A program made the position numbers and the translations under genes. Of a stretch of 64,000 bases of DNA, positions 21,319 to 38,700 are shown one piece after another; the stretch's first letter is position 1; every line of letters starts with the position of its first letter. The stretch covers positions 1,488,001 through 1,552,000 of the forward strand of contig BDSL01000003.1 in the NCBI GenBank assembly GCA_003116995.1, read 5' to 3'. The notes under the pieces are model-generated. The model did no database searches, had not been told where the DNA came from, and saw nothing but the letters and a program-made list of their open reading frames with translations. This DNA is from Yamagishiella unicocca (taxonomy: Eukaryota > Chlorophyta > Chlorophyceae > Chlamydomonadales > Volvocaceae).

Positions 21319-23693
21319 TCATAGAACACGTCTAGGGGAAATGAACACAGCATTATGTCCCTTCCTTAGTGGTTTCAACACATCTAAAGTCAAGTCAATT
21401 AAAGGCATCCCGAAGTCTTCCTCATATATTGTGCACATCTCTGAAGTTTCAGGCCATAGCAGGTTTCTCATCAACAGGTCAGGTGATACATCCAGCGACA
21501 GTAGCTGTTCCTGTGGGCCAAAGAGGGACGACCATTTATGGGTCAAGGACTATCATTAGTGGGTCACGGACTGTCTCGTGCCAATTAATGACCTTCATGT
21601 CTGGCGGTGTGGTTACTGGCAGCCCTACAAACGTACAAAGCACACGATTTGCACCCGCATGGAGCACCCCTTCCTTCAGCGTACCAAATCACAAGTAACA
21701 CAAAGACATATTATTTCCATCACACAGTTATGCAAGATGATCACGAAACTCCGCCAGATAAGTGGTGTGCTTTAGTTGCAGTGTGCAGATTTCGCGCGGG
21801 TGGCTTCTTACGCAGCGCCATGTGCACTGCAACCCAACCGCACGACGGCTCCACCCCGCCTCTTACACGCCCGCCCGTCGCCAGAATACGCCCGCCAACG
21901 CACTCCACCGCGCCTTTCTCCTTTCGGGATGACCCCATGGTTCAACATGAGTGTACGGCATCGGTTCCGGAGCCCGAAGGTGCGCACCTGGTACCACAGC
22001 AGGTTCCGCTGCGCGAGCTGCTGCCGGGTCGGCCGTAGCGTGCTGCCCTCCTGGCAGTGGCCGAGCCGGTAGGGGAAGTCGTGCTCGTCGAAGCAGGGGT
22101 ACTCACAGGCGTGGAACAGCAGCCCCACGCCGAGCGCCGGCGGGCGGGCCAGGAAGAGGTGCGCGTGGAAGAGGCAGTGCGGGCTGAGCGACACCTGCGC
22201 GCCGGCCGGCCCCAGGCGGCAGCGTCACGGTGCAGGCGCGCGTCAGGAGGGAGGGGCATAAAATGAACCCGCGAATCCACGGCCAGGAGAGAGGGGGGGG
22301 GCGACAGGAGTGAGCGTGGGCGAGGGTTGGAGGGCAGGGGTCGGAGGGGTGCAGACGTCCAACATTCGCGCTGACCCATACCACAAAGCAGACCCATACG
22401 GTAGGTAGTGCAGTCAAACCGATAAGTAGCACCGCCGCCACCCACCAGCGGCGCCCGCTGCTCCTCGATGCAGTGGAACAGCGACACCACAAATGCCTCC
22501 AGGGAGGGGTCAAGGAAGCGTTGCACGGACTCTCCGCTTGCGAGCAGACACTGCTTGCCTGCGCGGAATCACGAGGCAAGATAACACTTGTGTGCCCTGT
22601 GCTGCATCGGGAACAGTGTGTTTTGTTTAAAGCTGAATGTTAGTTATAGTCATAACTTACACAGCGGTTGTTGTGTGCTGGCCGGCACATGGGGAGCTGA
22701 GAGAAAAACCCGTGTCCGAGTAAAAAAACCGGTGCGGGTGCCGATTGCGCACTTTCCCCCAGTGCGGCTATACATCCCCTGCCTGGTAAAGCGCGGTACT
22801 GGCATTGTAAGGAGCGGCACCAACGACTTTTGGCATTGCAAGGGGCGATACCAACGACTTAAGAGTTAACAATTCCCGGCCAAATAGGTACGACATGGTA
22901 AGTTCCGTGCGGTGCGAGTGCCCCGGCGGCTGCACCACATGTTCAGCCCTCTGGCCGTACCGGAAGGTGTGGTGTAGCCTGAGTACGGAAACGTAGGGCC
23001 CAGGTGGCGCCGCAGCGCCACCGTTTGTTGCGTGGCGTTCACGAGGTCGGAGGTGAAGCGGTGGAAAGCGGGCGGCGTCGGAGGGGCCTGCAACCGTGTT
23101 GTGCCCTGTTTGGTGACAGACGAAAAGGGGGCCGTTGAGACGCGTGAGGCGGCGGTGCTGGTATGGATGACGAGGCAACCTCCGACAGCTGGGTGGCACT
23201 TGCTTTACCGAACTGGGTCGGGTTTGTTTAGCTACGCGATGGCGGAGATGCGAGGAAAAGTGAGTATGGTAGCGGAGACGAATGTCACCAAGGCAGTGGC
23301 GCGGTGTTCGGCGGACACGCAACGGGACGGGAAATGTCCTCTCCCGACCCTCCTCCGGCAGCCAGCATCCTCAAGCGCACATATATACTCTGACCGCAAG
23401 CCAGTTATAACAATTTTATGATACAACCCCTCCGTTTGGATCTCTTGCCCGCCAGCACCTACCAAGTGAGCAAGGCAGGTGCTTGCTGGCGCGTCGGCGA
23501 GGCGCTGAAGGATATGGCGAGCCAGGCAGGTCCGCAACAGCTGTTCGTCGGAAAATCCATGGTTAGAGGAAGCCTTCAAGCATGGGCGGTTAAGCACACG
23601 TCGGCCCGACTCGTCGTGCCGCGAGCGGCGCGCAAGACGTCCTAATCCTTGCACCGGGAGCCAAGCAGCCTTAGCAACAGCCTTCGCGGCCAT
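21319..23693 (-). CDS. Predicted organellar protein of unknown function, 289 residues
   Basis: Five exons join in frame: 23693-23463, 23087-22961, 22558-22446, 22194-21988 and 21510-21319. The N-terminus (MAAKAVAKAAWLPVQGLG, then ARRSRH) is basic and amphipathic without acids, as in mitochondrial presequences. The middle has helical Leu-rich segments (SDEQLLRTCLARHILQRLAD and EAFVVSLFHCIEEQRAP) and a Cys/His-rich stretch (SPHCLFHAHLFLARPP, then GLLFHACEYPCFDEHD). The C-terminus continues EQLLSLDVSPDLLMRNLLW and ends SPRRVL. No family is recognised. The Cys/His residues could bind metal, which is inference only. The last exon is strikingly AT-rich next to the others, yet splices in phase. The gene is head-to-head with the RNF32-like gene, with 198 bp between starts. 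Confidence 0.65.
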
Positions 23694-23891
23694 CAATTTG
23701 CGTAATCTATGGCAGGATCTCCTTGAATGCGGTTGATGATCGTAGCTCCAAACTTAGGGTTCGCCACGCTCGTCCCATGCCGTATTATAGAAATTTTCTT
23801 TCCCATCCTGTGTCACTAAAAGACGTATGCAGTCGCCAATCTTCAATTTCCATAATTGCTTGTCTGGAACCTGTTGAAGTAGCAGTTTGCA
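23694..23891. promoter_or_regulatory. Bidirectional promoter (unknown organellar protein / RNF32-like)
   Basis: A 198-bp interval between divergent start codons. It is AT-richer than either coding flank, notably at 23780-23880. No clear TATA box was identified. Confidence 0.5.
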
Positions 23892-28890
<4,999 letters not shown>

Positions 28891-31414
28891 GGAGCGCTGC
28901 GGACAGCCCCCTGCGGAGCTCTGCCAGGAGGAGGAGGAGGAGGAGGAGGAGGAGGAGGAGGGCCAGGAGAGCGAGGAGGAGGAGGAGGGCCAGGAGGAGG
29001 AGGAGGAGGGCCAGGAGGAGGAGGAGGAGGAGGAGGGCCAGGAGAGGCATGAGGGCTCGGGCCGTAGCTCCGCGCACAGGCCCCACCTTACCGTAACCCG
29101 CATCAGCAAGCCGGCCACGTGATGAGACAGCAGGTGACGCGAGGGAACGGCGTTGATGACCGAGTGTGCCGCGCCGGAGCCTTTCCCACCCCCTCCTCCA
29201 AAGCCGAGTCGACGGTCTTTTATGTAACCCCCCCAAAGCCACACGAAGGCTATGCACCAGCTACACTTCCCATGTCGAGTAACCGGTTCTTTTCTGTAAC
29301 CCCCCGAAGCCACCATGTAAAACGCCGAGGCCTATGATCCAACGGCATCGCTTCCGCTCCCCCTCCCCCGCTGGGGACTACATTTCCCCAGTCGAGTTAC
29401 CGGTTCTTTTACTGTAACCCCCCTCGCTGGCTTAGCGCCCAGTCTGCACCGTGGCTACAGCCTGCTGCGCGTTGGAGGAGGGTGCAGGGGACAGCGACAC
29501 AACGCCTGATCCGTCTCCGTGGCGAGCCGGTTGTTCGGTCTGCTGCTCCGAAACACGGGTTTACAATATTTGGGCGCCGTCGCCGCATCGCTGAATCCAA
29601 CACGATAAAGCAAATCGACAGACACCAGCCGTGCCGGCAGCTCGTCCCCTCCTCAAAGGTACTCGCCCTCGAGGAGGTTCTAGATCGGTCCCATAGGCGC
29701 CGCCAAACCCGCCCATCGGGTACCTAAGTTAAACACACACCAGGAAATCACAGAGAAATCACAAGGAAAGCTGACACCGATAAAGGAATGCATGCACCAA
29801 TATGCGGAAATGTGGGGACACAGAATCGCACCCGCCTCTGGCTGACATCGTGGCGTGCGGAGGGCACAGGGTAGTAAGGATGTGTGTGCCCGGACGCACT
29901 GCTCATTCCCCCACCCCTCGCCTGTCAATATACATTTATCTGGGGCGGGGGGGGGGGCGGGGGGGCGGGGGCAAGCAAGTGCGGCCGGTCCTCGCCGGCA
30001 GCGCTGCTGTGCCGCGGGTCGCAAGCCGGGCACTTGGGGGCAGCCGCAGCAGCAAACGGCGCCCCCCTCAGCGGCGCCCGCCACACGGCACGGTACGACA
30101 CGGCAGTGTACTGCCGCTCAGGTTGCTGACGCGGCGTACGAATAAATACTCGGCAAAAAGTCGCAGGTGCCGTAGGTGGGTAGCAGCCGCCACCGCCGCC
30201 GCCGCCGGAACGGGGCCGGGCAGGAGGCCGTCGGCTCGAACACGGGCATAAGCCCCATTTGGATTCCTCTAAGGGAACGGACGGGACAGTACCGCCACCA
30301 CAACCATCACCATTACCACCACCTTCGGCATCCATGTCCCAAGGCACACAACAAAGCCCCCCCCCTTCCTCGAAACCTCCTCAGGCGCCTCAAATACTCA
30401 TATACGATTCTCCCCCACGCTTCGCCCTCAAACCGGCCTCAAGTCACCCTCAACACCCAACATTATCGCGCTACATACTTTGAGGTAAGAACAACTTGAC
30501 ACAACATGACAACAACTTGCAACCACAGATTCAGCACCGCGGTAAGCCATCCGTGTCTCCCCAAAGCCCTGCTCGGCGGCAGCGACGGCGCGTTGCGGCC
30601 GCCGGGGGAGATCATCACCCCCCCACCTGCCGCCACCGCGGCAGCAGCTGCGACAACCCTCCTTTCGGGCTGGGGAAGATTGCTCCAGGGGGGGGCCGGG
30701 TGGAGCTCGGGTCGCTCGGGTTCGGAAGTGGGTCACCGTCGCTGCGCAGCGACACACCCATCCAGGCCCCCCCTCGTACCTATCCACCTCGCCCTGGAGC
30801 AGCCTCGCGCCACACGCGGGCACCCCTCACCCCTCACCCCCCACCACCCGCCCCTTCCTCTGTAACGACACCCTGCTGCACCACGCAGCCGGGCAGCCGC
30901 TGGCGAGCCCGCTGCAGTCGCCTCCCATCTTTTGCGTAACCCGCCGCCAGGTGCAGAAGAAGCGGCCGGAAACCCTAAAAGTGATCTCAGCGGCGCCCCC
31001 CATCGTCCGGCGCAGCAGCAGCAGGTGGTGCGTACGTTTGTGTATCACGTTGGCGAGCTGACGCCCCCCCTCCACGGGCCTTCCTCGAAACTTCCCCCCC
31101 CAGGGTGGTCGCTGCATCCCCCCGAGCCACGACGTCGCGAATGACTCATCACTGTACGGCGCCGCCCGCTGCGCACGGCCCGCGCCACGGGCCCCTTCCC
31201 TCCTCGCGACCCCCTGCCGACCAAACGACAAATATCGTACATACACGTAGCCGGAAGGGCCTCCCACATCGCCTCCGGGGATCGCGCGCCGAGGGCATCC
31301 GGGAATTTGGTGCCCCGCCGGCCAGGGCGCGGTGGACTGGGTTGCTGCTAGGGCAGGGAGGCGGGACAGACGGCTCGCCGCCCCCGCCCCTGCCCCTGCC
31401 TCTACAGCCGCCGC
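28891..31414. other. 3' UTR of RNF32-like gene, intergenic DNA and 3' side of the BAR gene
   Basis: A (GAG)n tract occupies 28927-29045 in the RNF32-like 3' UTR. Several reverse-oriented dispersed repeats ending in GTAACCCCC follow at about 29215-29235, 29265-29300 and 29385-29425. From 29.45 to 31.41 kb open frames exist but none shows a domain, start context and splice continuity together. A G-run of about 45 bp lies at 29940-29975. Confidence 0.45.
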
Positions 31415-34400
31415 TCAGTTGTCGTCGTCGCTGTCGTACTTCATGGTGGTCGCTTGCTGGCGGGCCTCGTTGTACCAGGCGGGCGGTGCGGGTTGCGCGC
31501 TGGGCTGTTCCGGGGTGCCGGGACCGCCCTTGCTCGGCGCTAGGAAAGGGGGGATGGGGGTAAAGAGAAGGGGCCGAGGGCAAGGGGGCAGCGGTTGGAG
31601 GCTGGTTGGTGCAAGGCGGGGTCAGGTCCGGCGGGGCCGGTGTGGAGGACCCACATCCGCTCTCGTCGCCGCCAGCATGCAGTCCCTTGGGCCCCGCAGC
31701 ACAGCTGCAGCCCTCTGTCGCCTCACCCAACCCACCGGCCTCGCACACCCCCGGCTCGCGCACGGGCCACCCTCGCAATCCCTCGGCAGCTCGCCTCGTG
31801 ACCCCGTCCCCGTCCCCGCCCCCGCCCCCGCCCCCGCCCCCGCCCCCGTCCCCGCCCCCGTCCCCGTCCCCTGCCTGCCCTCACTTGGGGACGGCATGGT
31901 GCTGTCGTGGTCGGGGTTGGGCATCTTGATTGGAGTGCCGCTGGAGTTGGGGGCCGTCATGGTGACACTGGCGCCGTTGAAGGCGGTGTAGGCTTGGGTG
32001 AAGGCGAACTGGGGGGGGGGGGTGCGGGGGCGGGGTGGGTGTTGACGCGGCGTGTCGGTGTGGGTGTCAGTGTGGGTGTCAGTGTGGGTGTCAGTGTGGG
32101 CGTCAGTGTGGGTGTCTGTGTGGGTGTCTGTGTGGGCGTCAGTGTGGGTACTATGTTGTGAGGCGAATGAATCCGGATCCGGGTCCAAGTGTGTCGCGCC
32201 CATGCGTCGACGGCAGTCGCACCCCTTTGCAGCGCGCCAACGACCCAACAACGGGGACTTGGGGTACTTGGGAGGTAGAGGGTGGGTTGGTCCATAACCC
32301 CGCGCGCCCCGTAAGGCCCGACAGCAGCCCGCGGCGATCCGAGACCAAGTTCCTCCCCTCCCCTCACTGGCCCCCAACCCATTCCCTAACCCCCCTCCCT
32401 CCCTTCCCCTCTCTATTCCCGCCGCCACACTGACCCCGCCGCCACACTGACCCCGCCGCCACACTGACCTGGAACACCACCAGCGCACTGGCTGCGTACT
32501 GCTTGAGCACCTTGGTGTCGTTGATCAGCGTCAGCAGCGCCGTGTAGACCTCCTCCTCGATATCGCGGTAGCGCTGGGTAAGGCCTGAGGGGGGCAAGGG
32601 GGGGGGGAAGACACCCGTGGGGCAGGGGGGGGAGCGGTACATGGGAGGGGGGTGAGCAAGCAGGCGGCGGGGGGTTTGATAAGAAAATCCGCGAATCCAC
32701 GGCCGACAAACCGAGGGCGGTGAAGGAGATGGTCCGCAGGCGGGGGGGGGGCCGTCAGCGTCTTCGCTGGGGGGTTGCAATCCTGGAGGCGACCCCTAGA
32801 TGACCCCTGGAGGTCGCACGTAACGCGGTTTCTATGCGTGGGGAGGGGTCCAGGGAGGATAAATCAAAAGGGCTTGGGAAGCGCAGGTATACTGGCACGT
32901 CTGTTGGCACTGGTAGGCTCTGCACCCCCTCCTTCTCCCCCTCCTCGCCCTCCTCCCCCTTTCCTCCCCCCCCACCCCCAACCCCCACTCACGCGCCACC
33001 TTGTCCTCCTCCTTCTGCAGCCTGAACTCCGCGTCCTCAAACTTGCTTGCGCCGCTGGAGGCGGGGCCGGCCTCCGTGGCCTTGTCCGTGTCCGTGGCGT
33101 GGGCCCGGGTCTTCTGCTTCTCGAGGTTCACTGGAGGGCGTGCGTGCGCATGGGGCCGGACAGGAGGGTGGGTGGGCATCGAGGTGTCGGGTAGCTGGGT
33201 GGCTAGATGAAACAAGCAAGCACGCACGCACGCACGCACACACGCACACGCACGCGCACCGGTCATGGCCGCCGCCTCTCGGCGCTTGGCGTCCAGCTCC
33301 AGCCTCAGCTCCTCACACTTCTGGTTCCGGGTCTGAGAGGACACAGGGAGGAAGCAGGGGGCATCACGTTGCTGCCTTCGAGGAGTCTCCCTTCAGGAAC
33401 GTCTCCCTCAGCTCTCCCTCCTTTCGCCCCGCCCTAGCCTTACCCCTGCTCTCCTCCCTCCCTCTCCCCCTCGCCTTACCCCTCCCTCTTCCCCCGACCC
33501 CCGGTCCCTGCCCCACCTTGATCATGCGGTATGCCGCCTGCCACTGGTCCAGCGGGTGAAGCACCTGTGTGAGGGGGCAGGCGGGGGAGGGAAGGGGTCT
33601 GAGGGGAAACCCGTGGGTCGGCACCGAAAGAAGACCGACTAGGCAACGTTTGGTGCACTCGTGGGAGAGAGGAGGGGAGAGGAGGGGAGAGGAGGGGAGG
33701 GGAGGGCACGCAAGCGGTGGATGCGGGGGTTGGGATGTGGGTCAGCAGGCCGCCGGGCGGGGCATGAACAGCAATGGCGTGTGGTGTGTAGGCGTGTGTG
33801 CTACCTGACTGCCGCCCCCGCCCGCCGTCCCTGCCCCCCCGGGCCCCCCCACGGGCCGGTTCTTTCATGGTACCCCCCCCCTACACACCAACTACATTAC
33901 CCCAGTCGAGTTACCTGTTCTTTACTTGTAACCCCCCGGGCCCCACCTCCTGCTGCAGCTTCGACTTGAGCTCCGCCCCTGTGGTTGCGAAGACCTCGAA
34001 GGCCACCCCGGATCCCACGATGGACGCCTCCTTCTCCATGGGCATAGGGCCCTTGTCGCTCAGCTCGTACACCCGAGGCAGGGGCGAGCTGAGGACGGAC
34101 TTGAGCACGCCGAAGTTGCCTGCGCAGCGGCAGGCAGGCAGCGGCGAACATGCGAAAAAAGATGGATTGGGGATTTGAACTCGAATTACGGCTGGCACTT
34201 GGCGGGGTGGTATGGCCCTAGGACGTCCGGGAGCGAGCGCGGGTTCGCTGTACCCGTGACCCAGTCAGCTAAATCCACTATCGCCATGTTGTGCTGCCCC
34301 TTCACCGCTTAGGCTGCCCCTTTACCCTCCCTTCCCCTCCCCTCCCCTCCTTTCATACCCTCCCCTCCGTCGCCCGGCCGCACCTTCTATCCTGCCCTCC

Positions 34401-35203
34401 ATGTCCCTCAGCTCCCGGTGCAGGAGCTTGAGCTGCTTGGAGAACCGCCTGGTCTCCTCGATCATCGCGAGGTTGCGGCCGTTGGAGGTTGGCTTCCAAT
34501 CCGCAGCGTTGGCTTTCAGGCCAAACGCCTGCTTGGTCTGCGGGTTCGTCCAGGGAAGGTGGTTTTGAGGGCGGCATGGGGCGGGGGGATTACGCCTGGA
34601 CGGGCTGCGAGGCAGTGGCAGGAGCTGAATTAGGTTGGCGTGGGGTTAGCTCAGGCGGCGAAGAGCGCGAGATGGAGTGGTAAGGGCATTCGCGGCAGGA
34701 AGGACGACCGCAGACCGCGGGAGGCTTGGAGCGGAGGCGCGCACGCGGTGGCAATTTGCGGCCTCAGGGCCAAATTATACGGCTACATCAAGTGCGCATA
34801 GGCTGCATCGTGCAAGCGAGAGGGCGGTCACCTGCAAAGAGTGTGCCCGTGCGCGCAATGGCGGGCGTCCTAGTCGTTAAGGCAGAACGGTGCGCAGCGA
34901 CCGGATGCATACGCCGTCAAAGCTGCACGTGTCAGGGTGTTCAGCGGGCTGGCGGCTTCCGTGGGGTTCGCGTACGGGGCGCGGACTCGTAGCGTAATAA
35001 CGCGGAAGGGTGTGGGATTGCGCAGTGCGGCCGCCAAAAGAGCCTTGAGTTAAAACAAGGTATGTCACAGGAAGCTCGCAAGGGTTGGCGGAGTCGCGTA
35101 ACAGCCAGCCGAAAGCCCTTCATTTCTGCTTCGCTTCGCTCGTTGGCCCTGAAGCCGCCCCCAACTAGCTTACCTTCTCCGATACTCGCTTCCACATCCC
35201 CAT
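31415..35203 (-). CDS. BAR-domain protein (membrane curvature/trafficking)
   Basis: Nine exons join in frame: 35203-35174, 34537-34384, 34119-33947, 33564-33517, 33332-33260, 33130-32993, 32584-32469, 32008-31885 and 31539-31415, giving 326 residues. The body is a long helical coiled coil with BAR signatures: MWKRVSEK at the N-terminus, RRFSKQLKLLHRELRDMEGR, ELKSKLQQEVLHPLDQW, NQKCEELRLELDAKRREAAA and RYRDIEEEVYTALLTLINDT. BAR dimers sense or bend membranes in endocytosis and vesicle traffic. The C-terminal ~80 residues are a Pro/Ser-rich linker ending in an acidic MKYDSDDDN. No SH3 domain is present. Two start ATGs lie 6 nt apart (35203 and 35197). The gene is head-to-head with the Sec23/Sec24-like gene, also a membrane-traffic factor, 515 bp away. 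Confidence 0.8.
31800..31875. repeat. CCCCGCC/CCCCGTC microsatellite in a BAR-gene intron
   Basis: An array of CCCCGT and CCCCGC hexamers just left of BAR exon 8 (31885-32008), in the downstream intron of that minus-strand gene. Confidence 0.75.
32050..32155. repeat. 12-bp minisatellite GTGTCAGTGTGG
   Basis: Eight or nine imperfect 12-bp units (GGTGTCAGTGTG and variants) between BAR exons 7 and 8. Confidence 0.8.
34155..34290 (-). ncRNA. tRNA-like (possible SINE) sequence in a BAR-gene intron
   Basis: Read on minus from about 34283: TGGATT, then an A-box-like TAGCTGACTGG, a B-box-like GAGTTCAAATCC, then AATCCA pairing with the initial TGGATT, then TCTTTTTT, which resembles a pol III terminator. 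The T-stem does not pair well and the body is about 120 nt, so it is not a functional tRNA. It is better explained as a tRNA-derived SINE or by chance. Confidence 0.3.
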
Positions 35204-35718
35204 GGTTTCGAGATTTTGCTTGCGGGCAAGCGGCTGACGGGAGTTAGTGTTGCCGGCAGGTGCGGGTAGGCGCTGGAGAGGATATTGGATTGAAGCCTAC
35301 AGATAAGAGTGATGTGTATATCTCAGAAGACTTGAGATGGCTATTAAGTTTGCAAAGGGCTTGCGGTGTACGTTCCGCTGTGGAAAGTTGTCCTTGCGGT
35401 TGGGTGGCCATCAGAATGGCAACGAACACCCAAGGAGCCAGCAAGGATACTACTTGTACCTCATAATTGTTAATGCCAAATACCTCCTCTGAGAAAAACC
35501 AAAGTTGACGTTGCCAGGCTATGCTTTGTTTTTCCAACCCGATAGACTGATCCGAGACGTGTTTGCCTTCACCTCTTTATTACATGAAATGATATTAAAA
35601 GTTCTTAGGACTTGCTTAGTTGACGCCTGTGACCAGGAGGTTGGTCGCAGGGTAGCATTTTACTGATCAGCTTACAGTAGGGGACGAACAGTCTGCACTA
35701 TTTTATGCGCCAATTGCC
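35204..35718. promoter_or_regulatory. Divergent promoter region (BAR / Sec23-24-like)
   Basis: 515 bp between head-to-head start codons. The section 35450-35700 is AT-rich. No confident TATA box. Confidence 0.45.
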
Positions 35719-38700
35719 ATGAAGGTGGACTTTACCCTCAAGCGCTTTCCCATCAATGGTGCGGCCACGGCTTGCGTCCGATCTACCGAGCACCGGAATC
35801 GTGCGCCATATTTTCATGCCCACCGGCTCTGCTGGAACGTTACGGTATTTGTATCCTTTCATGAGCCAAAAAGTCTGTCGAGCCCGTGCCGAAGATTGGG
35901 CATAACGCAGCTGCTACAGCTGCCGCAGTATCTCCCCATCCTGTCCTATGTCCTGCCCAATTCGCCTTCCCACACACTCTCGGCTAGCTTGCCGCTCTCT
36001 GGGCCCGCACCGTGCCGGCCCTCGGGCCATGGGTGATAGACAACCCCAGCCGTCTGGCCCTGCAACCCTTCGCCCCCGCGACCCGCAAGACATCTCCTTC
36101 ACATCCCACCCCCGCGCCGCTCGCAGGCCGCCTCAAGGAGCAGTGCGGCCTGCCCTTCAGCTGCGTGCTGCAGCCGTACCACCGGCTCCCGGAAAAGGAC
36201 GCCGTGGCCGGGGACGCTTCGGGCGTGAGGAGCGACAACATCGCGCGATGCGCGCAGTGCTACTCGTGAGTGGCGGTGGTGGTGGTCTCATGGTGGTGGC
36301 GCGAGCTGCAGCGCACCGTGGGAGGAGAACAGGGAGGGGGTGAAGGGCGGGAAGCGGTGCTGTCTCGTTGTTGGCTGAGTGGTGCTGTCTCGTTGTTGGC
36401 TGAGTGGTGCTGTCTCGTTGTTGGCTGAGTGGCGCTGTCTCGTTGTTGGCTGAGTGGTGCTGTCTCGTTGTTGGCTGAGTGGCGCTGTCTCGTTGTTGGC
36501 TGAGTGGCGCTGTCTCGTTGTTGGCTGAGTGGCGCTGTCTCGTTGTTGGCTGAGTGGCGCTGTCTCGCTGCCCGGGACGCGAGGTGCCGGAGGGGCGACG
36601 ACCCAGATGGGGACACCGCGGCGGACTGCGAAACGGATGTGGGTTGGAGGGCTCCGCTCCCCGCCATCTCACCGCTCCGACGTCTGCTCTGATGGCTGGA
36701 GCTGCCTGAAGCGAGCGGGCGGGGGCGGAGAGGAAGCTGGCTGCCGCCCGGCGAAAGGATGTGTGTGTGTGGAAGGGGATAACTAGGGGGCCGGACCCAG
36801 TTCTACCGCCGTGGCCGTGCAGGGGAGGTCGGGTCGGGAAGACGGGGGAGATGTACCCCCCTGGGGAGCAGATGCGGATGCGGCGAGGAGCTAGGGACCG
36901 CTAGGGAACAGGGGTAGGAAGGCAGTAGCGAAACGGGGTGTCCAGGGGGCTACAGCCGGCGCTTGGCGGGACTTTCGGGGATCCAGTGAACGATGCCGGA
37001 AAGTGACAAGTGACGGCGGTGATGCTGGGCCTAGGGCTGGCGGTGCGGTTGGTGGTATGGCGGCGTGATGGCGGCGCCCAGTGGCTGGCAGCGGGTTGGG
37101 TGGGTGGCAGCTGGCAGCGGGTTGGGTGGGTGGCAGCTGGCAGGGAGCTCCCAGGGCTGCGATGGCGGGGAGCAGGGGGAGCCGAGTGGCCGATCGAGTG
37201 GCCAAGTGCTGGATGGGCGGGGGAACCTGGAGGAGGGGGTGGCATAAAAACCGTTTACGCGACGGGACAGGATAGTTGGCGCATGACCTGGAGTGGGGGT
37301 GGTGTAACCGTGGATCAGGGGCTTGCATCAGCTACATCGCCGATACAAGCCGGCACCCCTGGCGCGGCCACATGGGCTCAGGGAGTGGGTTGTGAGGAGA
37401 AGTTGTGTACCGTGTACCAGGGAGGGGGTGGGGAATGATATGTTGATCGTGAAGGCGGCTCCGGAGCTGGCTGGAGGGGGGTGGGCGGTGGAAAGCGGCC
37501 GGACTAACTGTTCACGCAGTCCTCACCCTTAGGTTGATGCGGCTGACGCTCCAACCAACCAACCAACCGCAAACCGCCGCGTCTGGTACCAAGGGGCGAA
37601 CCGCCCCAGGTTATTCGACCCGCCCAGCCAGCCAGCCAGCCAGCCAGCACCGTATCGGATGGCCTGCGATCTTGGCCGCATGCAATCTTTACCGGATGCG
37701 AACTTGCGGCGCTCCATCGATCCGTCCGACGAATGTGCCACCACCGCTGCTCGCCCACACGCCTGGATCCCCTCTCGCCCCCTCCTCCCTCCTCCTCCCT
37801 GGCCCAACCCAACCCAACTTGTCCCCCCCTGCCGCCCCCTCCCCTCTGCGCCAGCTACATCAACTGCTACTGCGTGTTCGACACAGCGGGCTGGGTGTGC
37901 TCTCTGTGCAACCGCCACAATGCGCTCAAGCCGCAGCTTCAGAAGCGGTGAGCGGCAGCGGGGAGGCGGGGTCCAGGGAGGGAGGGAGGGAGGGCGTTTC
38001 CGCGGTCCCAAGCAATCGCAAAGTGGTCTGATGGTGCCAACAGGCAGGCAGGGGGCTTTGGCGGGAACATGCTAGGGGGGAGGGGGGCAGAGGCTGCCCC
38101 GCGCGGTGAAGCCGTGGCTCGCCGGACAGCCATGGGTGTGTATGGGTGTGTATGACCCCCCCCCGGGTAAGCTGCACCTCCCTTCCCCCTCCCCCCTCCC
38201 TCCCTCCCTCCTCCTCCTCCCCTCAGCTACCGGCTGGACCCGGCGGTGCTCCAATCGCTGCCCGAGGTGCGGTCCGAAGTGTTTGAGACGCTGGCGGAGG
38301 AGCCCACCCTCGTGGCCATGCCCCCGCCGGAGGGCTCCGAAGCGGCGCAGGATCAGGTGTGTGTGTTTTGAGTATGCTGAGGTGGGGGTGGGGGTGGGGG
38401 TGGGGGGGGGGAGGTTGCGGGTGCGGGTGCGGTGGGGGGAGGGGCTGCTGCGGGCAGGGCGGGTTACGGCGTATGGGCACACGGCAGCGATGGGGAGAGC
38501 CGCACGTGGGAGAGGGGCGAGCCACGCGACCTCTTTGAGGGCTCTTCAGTAATCCCTGTGTGTTTTGCCTTTGGCCTGACCCACCCTCCTCCCGCCCCGC
38601 CCGCCCACCCGCTCTGCCCAACCTCCCTGGAGCGCAGGGCTCCGTGTCCGGCCCCGCCCCCGTGGTGGTGGCCGTGGTGGACACTGCTGCCGGGGAGGAG

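Noticed and set aside
30259..30483. Pro/Ser-rich 74-codon frame on plus
   Set aside because: It begins at a non-ATG codon, has no splice partner and no recognisable motif.
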